A stretch of DNA of 64,000 nt, from NCBI RefSeq assembly GCF_014648875.1, contig NZ_BMRY01000015.1, positions 1-64,000 on the forward strand, written 5' to 3'. Both the position numbers and the translations under genes were made by a program. The notes beneath the pieces were generated by a model. It was not told the DNA's origin and did no database searches. It saw only the letters and a list, made by a program, of their open reading frames with translations. This document shows positions 7,659 through 16,443 of this stretch, in pieces; the stretch's first letter is position 1, and the number at the start of each line of letters is the position of its first letter. The stretch comes from Streptomyces parvus. Lineage in GTDB: Bacteria; Actinomycetota; Actinomycetes; Streptomycetales; Streptomycetaceae.

Positions 7659-9695
7659 ATGGCCCGAGGCAGTGCTGCTCCGGGGCCCGGCGAGCCGGGA
7701 GTCCGTACGGAGCGGGCTGCCGGCCCGGGTCGGAAGGCGTCACGAATGAGCCGTTTCCTGCAGGGCGGCCGGTTGTTCGAGGACCGGACGCCCGGCGGGC
7801 CCGTACCGCGGTTGTTGATGCGGTGGGTGCGCCGTCCGTTGCTGCCCGCCGTCCGTTTGTGGCGGCGCAACCTGCAGCTCCGCGTGGTCGCGGGCACCCT
7901 CCTGATGTCGATCGGGGTCGTGCTGCTGCTCGGCTTCGTCGTCATCGGCCAGGTGCGCAACGGCCTGCTCGACGCCAAGGGCAAGGCCGCCCAGACCCAG
8001 GCCGCCGGCGGTTTCGCCGCGGCCCAGGAGAAGGCGAACGCCCCGCTCGCCCCCGGCGGCCAGGGGAGCGACGGCGGCGACGGCATGACCGGCAGCACCT
8101 CCTGGCGCACCGAGCTCGTCGACCAGCTCGCCAGCGGCGGCAAGAACGCCTTCAACGTGGTGGCGCTCAGCGTGGACTCGGTCACCGAGGGTGCGAGCAG
8201 CCGGGCCGCGCGCGGCTCCGGCAGCGTCGAGGCGTCCAGCGTGCCCGAGCGCCTGCGGCAGAACGTGAGCAAGGGGCAGGGCGCCTACCAGACGTACTCC
8301 CTGATCCAGTACTCGTACGGCAACGAGTCGCAACCGGGGCTCGTCGTCGGCAAGCGGCTCTACGACATCGATCAGCAGCCCTACGAGCTCTACTACCTCT
8401 TCCCGCTCACGCAGGAGGAGAAGTCCCTGACCCTGGTCAAGACGACCCTGGCGACCGCTGGACTGTTCGTCGTCGTGCTGCTCGGGGCCATCGCCTGGTT
8501 CGTGGTGCGCCAGGTCGTCACACCGGTGCGGATGGCGGCCGGCATCGCCGAGCGGCTCTCCGCGGGCAAGCTGCAGGAACGGATGAAGGTCACCGGCGAG
8601 GACGACATCGCCCGGCTCGGCGAGGCCTTCAACAAGATGGCCCAGAACCTCCAGCTGAAGATCCAGCAGCTGGAGGAGCTCTCCCGGATGCAGCGGCGCT
8701 TCGTCTCCGACGTCTCGCACGAGCTGCGGACCCCCCTGACGACCGTGCGGATGGCCGCCGACGTCATCCATGAGGCCCGCGCCGACTTCGACCCCGTCAC
8801 CGCACGCTCCGCCGAACTGCTGGGCGACCAGCTCGACCGGTTCGAGTCGTTGCTCGCCGATCTGCTGGAGATCAGCCGCTTCGACGCGGGCGCCGCGGCC
8901 CTGGAGGCCGAGCCCATAGACCTGCGGACCGTGGTGCACCGGGTGATCGGCGGTGCCGAACCGCTCGCCGAGCGCAAGGGCACCCGGATCCTGGTCGTCG
9001 GCGACGACCAGCCGGTCATCGCCGAGGCCGATGCCCGCCGTGTCGAACGCGTCCTGCGCAACCTCGTGGTCAACGCCGTCGAGCACGGTGAGGGCCGGGA
9101 CGTCGTGGTGCGGATGGGCGTGGCACAGGGAGCGGTCGCCGTGGCCGTGCGGGACTACGGGGTCGGGCTCAAGCCCGGCGAGGCGACCCGCGTCTTCAAC
9201 CGGTTCTGGCGTGCCGACCCCGCGCGCGCCCGGACCACCGGCGGGACCGGCCTCGGCCTCTCCATCGCGGTCGAGGACGCCCGGCTGCACGGCGGCTGGC
9301 TCCAGGCCTGGGGCGAGCCCGGCGGCGGCTCCCAGTTCCGGCTGACCCTGCCGCGTACGGCGGACGAGCCCCTGCGCGGTTCGCCGATACCGCTGGAGCC
9401 CGAGGACTCGCGGCGTAACCGGGAGGGCCGGGAGCGCGACGAGACCGGGGCGGGTACGTCGGGCGACCACCGGTTGACGTCCGTGCCGCCCCAGCTCGGG
9501 GCGGGGGTGCGTTCGCCGCTGCCCGTGCCCGGCCATGGCCCCGTCGCCCGGAGCGGCGCGCCCTCGTCGGTGCACCCCGCCGCGCTGCCCGGCAACGGAG
9601 CACGTGTCGTGGCGCGCCAGGCCCCGGAACGTCCCGGTGGCGTGGTCGGCGGCGTACAGAATTCCGATCAGGAGGACACCACTCGTGGGTATTGA
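7659..9695 (+). CDS. mtrB: MtrB sensor histidine kinase
   Basis: A 678-residue membrane sensor kinase partnering MtrA. There are two transmembrane helices (about 73-98 and 258-287) around an extracytoplasmic sensor region, then HAMP, a HisKA domain with the phosphorylated His354 in VSDVSHELRTPLTTVR, and an HATPase domain (NLVVNAVEHGEG, GGTGLGLSI). A long disordered C-terminus of over 100 residues follows. The start used here lies one base after mtrA's stop; the ATG at 7746 has a better GGAAGG site and would shorten the protein by 29 residues. The 3' end overlaps lpqB by 11 bases. Confidence 0.95.
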   Translation: MARGSAAPGPGEPGVRTERAAGPGRKASRMSRFLQGGRLFEDRTPGGPVPRLLMRWVRRPLLPAVRLWRRNLQLRVVAGTLLMSIGVVLLLGFVVIGQVRNGLLDAKGKAAQTQAAGGFAAAQEKANAPLAPGGQGSDGGDGMTGSTSWRTELVDQLASGGKNAFNVVALSVDSVTEGASSRAARGSGSVEASSVPERLRQNVSKGQGAYQTYSLIQYSYGNESQPGLVVGKRLYDIDQQPYELYYLFPLTQEEKSLTLVKTTLATAGLFVVVLLGAIAWFVVRQVVTPVRMAAGIAERLSAGKLQERMKVTGEDDIARLGEAFNKMAQNLQLKIQQLEELSRMQRRFVSDVSHELRTPLTTVRMAADVIHEARADFDPVTARSAELLGDQLDRFESLLADLLEISRFDAGAAALEAEPIDLRTVVHRVIGGAEPLAERKGTRILVVGDDQPVIAEADARRVERVLRNLVVNAVEHGEGRDVVVRMGVAQGAVAVAVRDYGVGLKPGEATRVFNRFWRADPARARTTGGTGLGLSIAVEDARLHGGWLQAWGEPGGGSQFRLTLPRTADEPLRGSPIPLEPEDSRRNREGRERDETGAGTSGDHRLTSVPPQLGAGVRSPLPVPGHGPVARSGAPSSVHPAALPGNGARVVARQAPERPGGVVGGVQNSDQEDTTRGY

Positions 9696-11559
9696 CCGCC
9701 GTCCGGGCGGCCATGGACGGGCGGTGCGGATGACCGCGCTGCTGGGCTGCGGCGTCGTCGTGCTGGTCGGCTGCGGCTCGATGCCGGTGACCGGGGACGT
9801 GAAGGCGGTCGACGCCTCGCAGCCCGGGGACTCCCAGGTGCAGGTGTACGCGGTGGCACCCCGGGACGGCGCGCCGCCCAGTGAGATCGTCGACGGCTTC
9901 CTGGAGTCGATGACCAGTGACGATCCCGCGTTCGCGACCACCCGGAAATACCTGAGCAAGGATGCCCGCCGCACCTGGCAGCCGGACGGGAGCACCACGG
10001 TGCTGGCCCAGGCCCCCAACCGCAGCGGCCCCCTGCTCCACGACGAGGACAACCGGGCCACCCGGGACCGCGAGACGACCTACACGCTGACCGGCGAGAA
10101 GGTCGCGACGGTCGACGCCCAGAGCTCCTACCGGCCGCTCGCGCCCACCGCCTACGCCCAGACCCTGCACCTGGTGCTGGAGCAGGTGGCGGAGGGGAAG
10201 AAGGAGTGGCGCATCAACGTCGTGCCGGACGGCCTGGTCCTCGGGCAGTCCGACTTCAAGCGGCTCTACCGCTCCGTGAACAAGTACTACTACGCCACCG
10301 GGAGCACGAACGGCCGGTCGACGCTCGTCGCCGACCCCGTCTACGTACGCAACCGTACGGATCCCGTCACGCGCATGGACACCGCGACGCAGACCGTCAG
10401 GACACTCCTGGCCGGGCCGACGAACTGGCTGCGGCCCGTGGTCGATTCCCGCTTCCCGACGGGGACCGCCCTGCGCAAGGGCGTCACCGCGCTGGCGCCG
10501 GACGACCAGAACGTCCTGAAGGTGCCGCTCAACAAGAAGGCCGACTCGGCGGGCCGCAGCGCCTGCCGGATGATGGCCGCCCAGGTGCTGTTCACGCTCC
10601 GCGACCTGACCTCGGCGCGGGTCGAGCGGGTTGAGCTGGAGGGCGGCAAGGGCCGGCTCTGCGCGCTGGACGCCGACGACGCGCCGGAGTTCTCCGCCGA
10701 CCGCGGCTCCGAGGGTGCCGACAGCCAGTACCTCATCAACGACAAGGGCCAGGTGGAGCGGATCCTCGGTGCCACCGACGACACCGGGACGCCCGAGCCC
10801 GTGACCGGTCCGCTGGGAGCGGGCACCGTCCCGATGGGATCCGTCGGAGTGGCCCGGGACGAGGAGCGGGCCGCCGCGGTCTCCTCCTCCGGGCAGCACC
10901 TTTACGTGTCCTCCGTCGAGACGGAGGGCGAACTGGCCGAGCCCCTCGTCACCAGCGAGGCGAAGAAGGCGGCCGACCGGCTGTCGCCGCCGAGCTGGGA
11001 CGGCCGCGGCGACCTGTGGGTCGCCGACCGCGATCCGGCGGGCCCCAGGCTGCTGCGGCTGGCCGGAGGCACGGGCGAGCCGCAGGAGGTCCGGGTGCCC
11101 GGCCTCGACGGTGCCCGGATCGAGGAGCTCCGGATGTCCGCGGACGGCGTGCGGATCGCCCTGCTGCTCACGAAGGACGGCCGTACGACGCTGAACATCG
11201 GCCGGGTCGAGCGCCGGGGGTCCTCCGTCGCGCCCGAGATCTCCGTCGAGGACCTGCGCCAGGCCGCCCCGCAGCTCACGGACGTTTCGGCCATCTCCTG
11301 GTCGGGTCGCAGCCGCCTGGTGGTGGTCGGCAAGGAGGAGGGCGGCGTTCAGCAGGTGCGTTACGTGCAGGCCGACGGATCCACGTCGGGCTCGGGCGCG
11401 CTCCCCGGCGTGAACCAGGTCCAGTCGGTCGCCGCGGCGGACGACGAACAGCTCCCGCTGATGGCGGAGACCGTCGACGACGGCATTGTGAAGCTCTCGC
11501 CGGGGGACAACTGGCAGACGGTTCTCAAGAAGGGCAAGGCGCTGGTCTACCCCGGCTGA
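9685..11559 (+). CDS. lpqB: LpqB lipoprotein, MtrAB accessory protein
   Basis: A 624-residue secreted lipoprotein. The signal peptide ends in the lipobox LVGC (Cys30). A GerM-like domain follows (around VDGFLESMTSDD to about residue 290), then a C-terminal beta-propeller-like region. In mycobacteria LpqB interacts with the MtrB sensor and modulates MtrA phosphorylation. The GTG start at 9685 is preceded by a perfect AGGAGGA (9670-9676) and overlaps the end of mtrB, marking a translationally coupled operon. Confidence 0.95.
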   Translation: MGIDRRPGGHGRAVRMTALLGCGVVVLVGCGSMPVTGDVKAVDASQPGDSQVQVYAVAPRDGAPPSEIVDGFLESMTSDDPAFATTRKYLSKDARRTWQPDGSTTVLAQAPNRSGPLLHDEDNRATRDRETTYTLTGEKVATVDAQSSYRPLAPTAYAQTLHLVLEQVAEGKKEWRINVVPDGLVLGQSDFKRLYRSVNKYYYATGSTNGRSTLVADPVYVRNRTDPVTRMDTATQTVRTLLAGPTNWLRPVVDSRFPTGTALRKGVTALAPDDQNVLKVPLNKKADSAGRSACRMMAAQVLFTLRDLTSARVERVELEGGKGRLCALDADDAPEFSADRGSEGADSQYLINDKGQVERILGATDDTGTPEPVTGPLGAGTVPMGSVGVARDEERAAAVSSSGQHLYVSSVETEGELAEPLVTSEAKKAADRLSPPSWDGRGDLWVADRDPAGPRLLRLAGGTGEPQEVRVPGLDGARIEELRMSADGVRIALLLTKDGRTTLNIGRVERRGSSVAPEISVEDLRQAAPQLTDVSAISWSGRSRLVVVGKEEGGVQQVRYVQADGSTSGSGALPGVNQVQSVAAADDEQLPLMAETVDDGIVKLSPGDNWQTVLKKGKALVYPG

Positions 11560-11624
11560 TCCCGGAGTTCCTGGGTTTTCCACAGGGGTGGCCCGGTCCC
11601 GGTGGGCGCGGCACAGTCGGGGCC

Positions 11625-12404
11625 ATGCGGAACGTGTGGCACGAGCTGTCCGGTCTGCTCCTGCCGATGACCTGCGCCGGCTGCGGCAGACCGCGCACCG
11701 AGCTGTGCGCGGTCTGCGGGGCGGCGCTGCTCGGTGGGCCCGCCCGCCGGGTCCGCCCCTCGCCCGGGCCACCGGGACTTCCGACGGTGTACGCGGCTGC
11801 GCCGTACGAGAACGCCGTACGCGCGGTTCTGCTGGCCCACAAGGAGCGCGGGGCACTCGGGCTGGCAGGGGCGCTCGGGCGGGCCCTGGCGGGTTGCGTA
11901 CGGGCCGGGACGGGGCAGCTGGACGGTGCGGCGACGCCCAGTGGGGCAGGTCCCCTGCGAGCTGAGGCGCCTCTGCTGCTGGTCCCTGTGCCCTCCGCGG
12001 GTTCCGCGACCGCCGCGCGTGGCCATGATCCGGTCCGCAGGATCGCCGCCGCGGCCGCGCGGGAGCTGCGGCGTTCGGGTCGGCCGGCCCACGTGCTTGC
12101 GGTGCTCCGGCAGCGGCGCGCGGTCGCCGACCAGTCCGGGCTCGACGCACGGCAGCGGCGGGCGAATCTGGCCGGCGCACTGGAGCTCACGGCAGCGGGA
12201 GAGCGCCTTCTCCGGCGCGGACTCGTCCGTCACGACCGGGTGATCCTGGTCGACGATCTGTTGACGACGGGATCGACGCTGGCGGAGGCGGCCCGGGCCG
12301 TCGGCGAGGGGCGCGGCACCGATCGGGAGCCTTCCGTGCGCGGAGGGTGCCGGGCGGCGGTCGTCGCAGCCTCTCCCTCCGCCTTCGAAATAAACCGGAA
12401 CTGA
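11625..12404 (+). CDS. ComF-family phosphoribosyltransferase
   Basis: A 259-residue protein with an N-terminal zinc-finger pattern CAGC-CAVC (Cys17, Cys20, Cys28, Cys31) and a C-terminal type I phosphoribosyltransferase PRPP loop VILVDDLLTTGS (206-217). This is the ComF/GntX layout; in competent bacteria ComF helps DNA uptake, but in Streptomyces the substrate is unknown. The start was set at ATG 11625 because that gives the conserved N-terminus; upstream in-frame sequence lies inside lpqB. Sixty-five bases separate it from lpqB. Confidence 0.88.
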   Translation: MRNVWHELSGLLLPMTCAGCGRPRTELCAVCGAALLGGPARRVRPSPGPPGLPTVYAAAPYENAVRAVLLAHKERGALGLAGALGRALAGCVRAGTGQLDGAATPSGAGPLRAEAPLLLVPVPSAGSATAARGHDPVRRIAAAAARELRRSGRPAHVLAVLRQRRAVADQSGLDARQRRANLAGALELTAAGERLLRRGLVRHDRVILVDDLLTTGSTLAEAARAVGEGRGTDREPSVRGGCRAAVVAASPSAFEINRN

Positions 12405-12410
12405 CCGAGA

Positions 12411-12710
12411 ACCTGCATCGTTGCAGGTAATGAGAGGGCAATACCCCCTGAATGGAGGTACGTGCCAGTAGCGGGTGCCGAGACCCTGGTGCGCAGGCTA
12501 TGTTCGGTTGTGAGGAACGGTGAATGCCGGACCTCGATGAATGCACCATGAGGTTTCGGGCAGGTAACTCACCGGTAGGAGAAGCACGCAAAGTCGGTGG
12601 GGTTGCGACCCCTCCGACGGGGGAGGAGGAGGCGAAAGCCACCGAGTCCGAGGCCCTGGGGATCTCCGGGGCCTGGTGCAAAAGGGAGATGCTCCGCCGC
12701 TGAGCGGAGC
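12411..12710 (+). ncRNA. structured leader of hpf, candidate raiA-type RNA
   Basis: The 327-base gap before hpf (12405-12731) has no convincing gene but many hairpins. These are: cctgca/tgcagg (12411-12426); a 10-bp stem gtcgg-t-ggggt with acccc-t-ccgac and loop tgcg (12593-12618); a GAAA tetraloop closed by ggc/gcc (12631-12640); aggccc/gggcct (12651-12674); and a perfect 7-bp stem gctccgc/gcggagc (12691-12710) just before the hpf ribosome binding site. raiA RNAs are a known structured class found upstream of raiA/hpf genes in Firmicutes and Actinobacteria. Assignment to that class is my inference from position and structure, not from a covariance search. Confidence 0.45.
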
Positions 12711-12731
12711 GATCCGGGAACGGAGTTCTGC

Positions 12732-13421
12732 GTGGACATCGTCGTCAAGGGCCGCAAGACCGAGGTGCCCGAGCGGTTCCGCAAGCACGTGGCCGAGAAG
12801 CTGAAGCTGGACAAGATCCAGAAGTTCGACGGCAAGGTGATCAGCCTCGACGTCGAGGTGTCCAAGGAGCCGAATCCCCGTCAGGCAGACCGTTCCGACC
12901 GGGTGGAGATCACGCTCCGCTCGCGGGGGCCGGTCATCCGGGCGGAAGCGGCGGCGGGCGACCCTTACGCAGCGCTCGACCTGGCCACCGGAAAGCTGGA
13001 GGCCCGGCTGCGCAAGCAGCACGACAAGCGCTACAGCCGCCGTGGCAACGGCCGTCTGTCGGCTGCCGAGGTCGGGGACGTCGTCCCCGGCGTGGCTTCG
13101 TTCGACGAGGACGGTGAGCTGGTCGGCGACCAGTCGCCGGCGCCCGTCCCCACCACGAAGATCGGCTCGCTCGAAGTACAGGGCGAAGGGCCGCTCGTGA
13201 TGCGCGAGAAGACCCATACCGCCGCACCGATGTCGCTCGACCAGGCGCTCTACGAGATGGAACTGGTCGGCCACGACTTCTACTTGTTCGTCGACTCCGA
13301 GACGAAGGAGCCCAGCGTCGTCTACCGGCGACACGCCTACGACTACGGCGTCATCCACCTGAGGACCGACCCGCTCGCCGCGGACGAGGCAGGCGGCGCG
13401 GGCGGTGCGCTCGGCGGCTGA
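12732..13421 (+). CDS. hpf: long-form ribosome hibernation promoting factor
   Basis: A 229-residue long HPF. Residues 1 to about 105 form the RaiA/YfiA-like domain (VVKGRKTEVPERFRKHVAEK), joined by a linker to a C-terminal dimerisation domain (about 165-225) with SLDQALYEMELVGHDFYLF. Long HPF binds the 30S decoding region and dimerises ribosomes into inactive 100S particles in stationary phase or stress. I use the GTG at 12732 (GGAG seven bases upstream), which gives the conserved MDIVVKG start; in-frame upstream codons belong to the structured leader. Confidence 0.95.
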   Translation: MDIVVKGRKTEVPERFRKHVAEKLKLDKIQKFDGKVISLDVEVSKEPNPRQADRSDRVEITLRSRGPVIRAEAAAGDPYAALDLATGKLEARLRKQHDKRYSRRGNGRLSAAEVGDVVPGVASFDEDGELVGDQSPAPVPTTKIGSLEVQGEGPLVMREKTHTAAPMSLDQALYEMELVGHDFYLFVDSETKEPSVVYRRHAYDYGVIHLRTDPLAADEAGGAGGALGG

Positions 13422-13434
13422 GGCCACATCATCC

Positions 13435-13473
13435 GGGTGCCCCCGGGGCGTTTTCACGCCACCGGGGGCACCC
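13435..13473 (+). terminator. terminator after hpf
   Basis: A perfect 12-bp inverted repeat gggtgcccccgg / ccgggggcaccc has an inner ggcg-ttttca-cgcc stem. It starts 13 bases after the hpf stop. Confidence 0.75.
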
Positions 13474-13603
13474 GCGCACGGGTACAGGACCACCGTGCCG
13501 GGGCCGGGGCATGGAATCATGGCGGACCGAGCCAATCGGTGTTCCGTGAGGTGCCGTTGGCGAACGACCGACACTTCAGGCCGTGGCCTCAGGGGGAGGA
13601 ACG

Positions 13604-14359
13604 ATGGCGGACACCTTCGGGCCCGTGCGTGATGCGAACGACTCCGACGACGACACCCGCGCGTACACCGGGGCGGACGCGGACGGCGCTGCACGCAAGG
13701 AGCCCATCAGGGTCCTCGTGGTCGATGACCACGCGCTCTTCCGCAGGGGTCTGGAGATCGTCCTCGCGCAGGAGGAGGACATCCAGGTCATCGGTGAGGC
13801 CGGGGACGGCTCCGAGGCGGTCGACAAGGCCGCCGACCTGCTGCCCGACATCGTGCTGATGGATGTCCGGATGCCCAAGCGCGGCGGCATCGAGGCCTGC
13901 ACCGCCATCAAGGAGGTGGCCCCCAGCGCGAAGATCATCATGCTGACGATCAGCGACGAGGAGGCCGACCTCTACGAGGCGATCAAGGCGGGCGCGACCG
14001 GATACCTCCTCAAGGAGATCTCCACCGACGAGGTCGCCACGGCCATTCGCGCGGTCGCCGACGGCCAGTCCCAGATCAGCCCCTCCATGGCCTCCAAGCT
14101 GCTCACCGAGTTCAAATCGATGATCCAGCGCACCGACGAGCGACGGCTCGTCCCGGCGCCCCGGCTCACCGATCGCGAGCTGGAGGTGCTGAAACTCGTG
14201 GCGACCGGCATGAACAACCGGGATATCGCCAAGGAGTTGTTCATTTCCGAGAACACGGTGAAGAACCACGTCCGCAATATCCTGGAGAAACTGCAGCTGC
14301 ACTCCCGGATGGAAGCGGTCGTCTATGCCATGCGCGAGAAGATCCTCGAGATCAGGTAG
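13604..14359 (+). CDS. NarL/LuxR-family response regulator
   Basis: A 251-residue response regulator. The receiver domain has VVDDH at 39-43, acceptor Asp87 in DIVLMDVRMPKRGG and a switch Lys near LLKEIS. The C-terminal LuxR helix-turn-helix (about 184-247) shows LTDRELEVLKLVATGMNNRD and ENTVKNHVRNIL. A 33-residue acidic N-terminal extension precedes the receiver domain. No cognate kinase gene is adjacent, so it looks like an orphan here. ATG 13604 follows the strong GGGGGAGGA; a GTG 21 bases earlier is less likely. Confidence 0.93.
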   Translation: MADTFGPVRDANDSDDDTRAYTGADADGAARKEPIRVLVVDDHALFRRGLEIVLAQEEDIQVIGEAGDGSEAVDKAADLLPDIVLMDVRMPKRGGIEACTAIKEVAPSAKIIMLTISDEEADLYEAIKAGATGYLLKEISTDEVATAIRAVADGQSQISPSMASKLLTEFKSMIQRTDERRLVPAPRLTDRELEVLKLVATGMNNRDIAKELFISENTVKNHVRNILEKLQLHSRMEAVVYAMREKILEIR

Positions 14360-14385
14360 CCGGCCGGCGGGGGCGGCCGCGCCGT

Positions 14386-15573
14386 TCAGCGATAGGCGCG
14401 CTGCAGCGCGTGGCCGATCTCCGTCCTGAGCGGCTCGCGCAGCTCCGGCGGGTCCACCCGGTCGACCCGGATGTCCGTGCAGCCCACCCAGGCCGCCGCC
14501 TCCACCAGCGCCTCGGCCATCGGGGCCACCGCCTTCGGGCCGGCCGGCGACGCCTGCTTGGCCACGAGCGTGGTGCCCTCGCGCGCCGGGTCGACCCGGC
14601 CCTGGAGCTTCCCGCCCGCCAGCAACGGCATCGCGAAATAGCCGTGGATCCGCTTCTGCTTGGGCACATAGGCCTCCAGCCGATGCGTGAAGCCGAAGAT
14701 CCGCTCCGTGCGCGCCCGCTCCCAGATCAGGGAGTCGAACGGTGACAACAGCGTCGTACGGTGGCGGCCGCGCACCTCCTTGGCCAGGGCCTCCGGATCC
14801 GCCCAGGCGGGCTTCCCCCAGCCCTCCACCACGACCGGGACCAGTCCCGAGTCCGCCACCACGGCGTCGAACTCCTCGCCCTTCAGCCGGTGGTAGTCCG
14901 CGATGTCGCCACGGGTGCCGACGCCCAGGGACCTGCCCGCCAGCGCGACCAGCCGCCGCCGGCACTCGGCGTCGCTCAACTCGTCATGCAGCAGGGCATC
15001 CGGAATGGCCCGCTCGGCCAGGTCGTAGACCCGCTTCCAGCCGCGCCGCTCGGTGCACACCACCTCGCCGTACATCAGGGCCCGCTCGACGGCGACCTTG
15101 GACGCCGACCAGTCCCACCACTCGCCGCCGTTCTTCGCGCCGCCCAGCTCGGTGGCCGTCAGCGGGCCCTCGTCGCGCAGCTGCTTGATCACGGTGTCGT
15201 ACACCCCGTCGGGCAGATCGTGGTGCCAGTGCGGGCGGGAGCGGTAGGCGCGCCGGCGGAACGCGAAGTGCGGCCACTCCTCGACGGGCAGGATGCACGC
15301 GGCGTGCGACCAGTACTCGAAGGTGCGGCCGCCCGACCAGTAGGCCTCCTCCACCGTCCGGCGGCCCACCGAACCGAGGCGGGCGTAGGGGATCAGCTCG
15401 TGCGAGCGGGCCAGCACCGAGATCGTGTCCAGCTGCACCGCGCCGAGGTGGCGCAGTACCCCCGGCACCCCCGCCCGACGGTCCGGAGCCCCCAGGAAGC
15501 CCTGGGCGCGCAGGGCTATGCGGCGGGCCTGGTCGGCGGAGAGTTCGACTGCGGGAGGAGGCACAGGCGTCAT
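14386..15573 (-). CDS. YcaQ-family winged-helix DNA glycosylase (crosslink repair)
   Basis: A 395-residue protein of the winged-helix HTH_42 family that includes E. coli YcaQ/AlkX, a glycosylase that unhooks interstrand DNA crosslinks and other bulky N-alkyl adducts. Conserved stretches include LSADQARRIALRAQGF at the N-terminus, LGAVQLDTISVLARSH, and the family QxQ/QxD-type region AVQLD. The ATG at 15573 has no Shine-Dalgarno but lies just downstream of a near-consensus PafBC-type promoter (15581-15603), which predicts a leaderless mRNA and supports both this start and DNA-damage regulation. It converges with the response regulator gene (26-base gap). Confidence 0.88.
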   Translation of the reverse strand: MTPVPPPAVELSADQARRIALRAQGFLGAPDRRAGVPGVLRHLGAVQLDTISVLARSHELIPYARLGSVGRRTVEEAYWSGGRTFEYWSHAACILPVEEWPHFAFRRRAYRSRPHWHHDLPDGVYDTVIKQLRDEGPLTATELGGAKNGGEWWDWSASKVAVERALMYGEVVCTERRGWKRVYDLAERAIPDALLHDELSDAECRRRLVALAGRSLGVGTRGDIADYHRLKGEEFDAVVADSGLVPVVVEGWGKPAWADPEALAKEVRGRHRTTLLSPFDSLIWERARTERIFGFTHRLEAYVPKQKRIHGYFAMPLLAGGKLQGRVDPAREGTTLVAKQASPAGPKAVAPMAEALVEAAAWVGCTDIRVDRVDPPELREPLRTEIGHALQRAYR

Positions 15574-15580
15574 ACGTCGA

Positions 15581-15603
15581 ACCCTAGACGCCGCCACTGA
15601 CAG
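15581..15603 (-). promoter_or_regulatory. PafBC-type (RecA-NDp-like) DNA-damage promoter for the YcaQ gene
   Basis: Read on the minus strand, CTGTCAGTG (15603-15595), eight bases, then TAGGGT (15586-15581). This matches the LexA-independent DNA-damage promoter of actinobacteria, tTGTCRgtg-N8-TAnnnT, at every constrained position except the weak first T. Seven bases separate the -10 from the ATG, so the transcript should begin at or next to the start codon. The element sits at the very end of the upstream GNAT gene. Confidence 0.75.
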
Positions 15604-16180
15604 CCCGGCCCCGCCCGGGGACGTACGGGTGGGTGCCCGCGAGCCCGAGGTCGGACGGGAGCAGGGCCGCCGTCCAGGCGTCACGCCGCACGCCCTTGTT
15701 GAGCAGCCCGGACCGCTGTTCGCCCTCCAGCCGGAACCCCGCCCGCAGGGCGACGGCCCGTGAGGCCAGATTGCCGATCTCGGCCCGCCACTCCAGCCGG
15801 TCCGCCCCGAGCGAGGCGAAGGCCCAGCGGGCGGAGCCGAGCACCGCCTCGGTGGCGTAGCCGTTGCCGCGGTGCTCCTTGGTGGACCAGTAGCCCACCT
15901 CGTACGTCCCCGGACGGCTGCGGCGGTCGATGCCGAGCGCCCCGACGAGGGTCCCGTTCCCCCGCAGGGTCAAAGCAAAGCCGTAGGCGGAGTCGTCCTG
16001 CCAGCCCGCCGGGGCGAGCTTCGTGGTGAACAGTTCCGCGTCGGTGAGGCGGTACGGGGAGGGGATCACCGTCCACCGCTGGATGTCCGGGTCCTGACAG
16101 GCGGCGTGCACCCGGTGGGTGTCCTGCGGGCCGAAGGGCCGCAGGACCAGGCGTTCCGTGGTGAGGGTGATCGGCTCCAT
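15584..16180 (-). CDS. GNAT-family N-acetyltransferase (RimJ/RimL-like)
   Basis: A 198-residue GCN5-related acetyltransferase of the RimJ/RimL type: [16 protein letters not shown] at the N-terminus, [20 protein letters not shown] forming the acetyl-CoA-binding beta4/alpha3 signature, and [17 protein letters not shown] for motif B. The substrate cannot be told. The ATG at 16180 begins the conserved [11 protein letters not shown]; an in-frame extension of 19 residues upstream is unlikely. Its stop lies 11 bases from the start of the YcaQ gene, which nevertheless seems to have its own promoter. Confidence 0.9.
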   Translation of the reverse strand: MEPITLTTERLVLRPFGPQDTHRVHAACQDPDIQRWTVIPSPYRLTDAELFTTKLAPAGWQDDSAYGFALTLRGNGTLVGALGIDRRSRPGTYEVGYWSTKEHRGNGYATEAVLGSARWAFASLGADRLEWRAEIGNLASRAVALRAGFRLEGEQRSGLLNKGVRRDAWTAALLPSDLGLAGTHPYVPGRGRAVSGGV

Positions 16181-16266
16181 GGGCCGATTCTCGTGAGCCC
16201 GCCGCCCCGATGCGAGCACTTTCGGGCTTCCCGGCACCTTCCGCGCCCCTGGACCGTTGTCCTATA

Positions 16267-16311
16267 AGGGTGCGGCAAGGTCCACGCCTGAGGGTGCGGC
16301 AAGGTCCACGC
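16267..16311 (+). repeat. two 21-bp direct repeats upstream of secA
   Basis: The sequence agggtgcggcaaggtccacgc occurs at 16267-16287 and again, identical, at 16291-16311 (24-bp period). It lies in the 263-base divergent region between the GNAT gene and secA. No known operator matches it. Confidence 0.85.
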
Positions 16312-16443
16312 GACGGCAGCCCTCCCGACGCGGTGGTGTCCTCGCTTACGATGGCCATTGCGGTGGGGCCCACCTGCCGTGCCCGCGCCAGAGTCCATCA
16401 CACGACCCAGTGCCAGGCCCGACCGGCAAGGAGACCAGCCTCA

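Noticed and set aside
12597-12731. N-terminal extension of hpf from an upstream GTG/ATG
   Set aside because: The extra residues fall in the hairpin-rich leader and are Arg/Pro/Gly-rich; the GTG at 12732 has a ribosome binding site and gives the conserved start.
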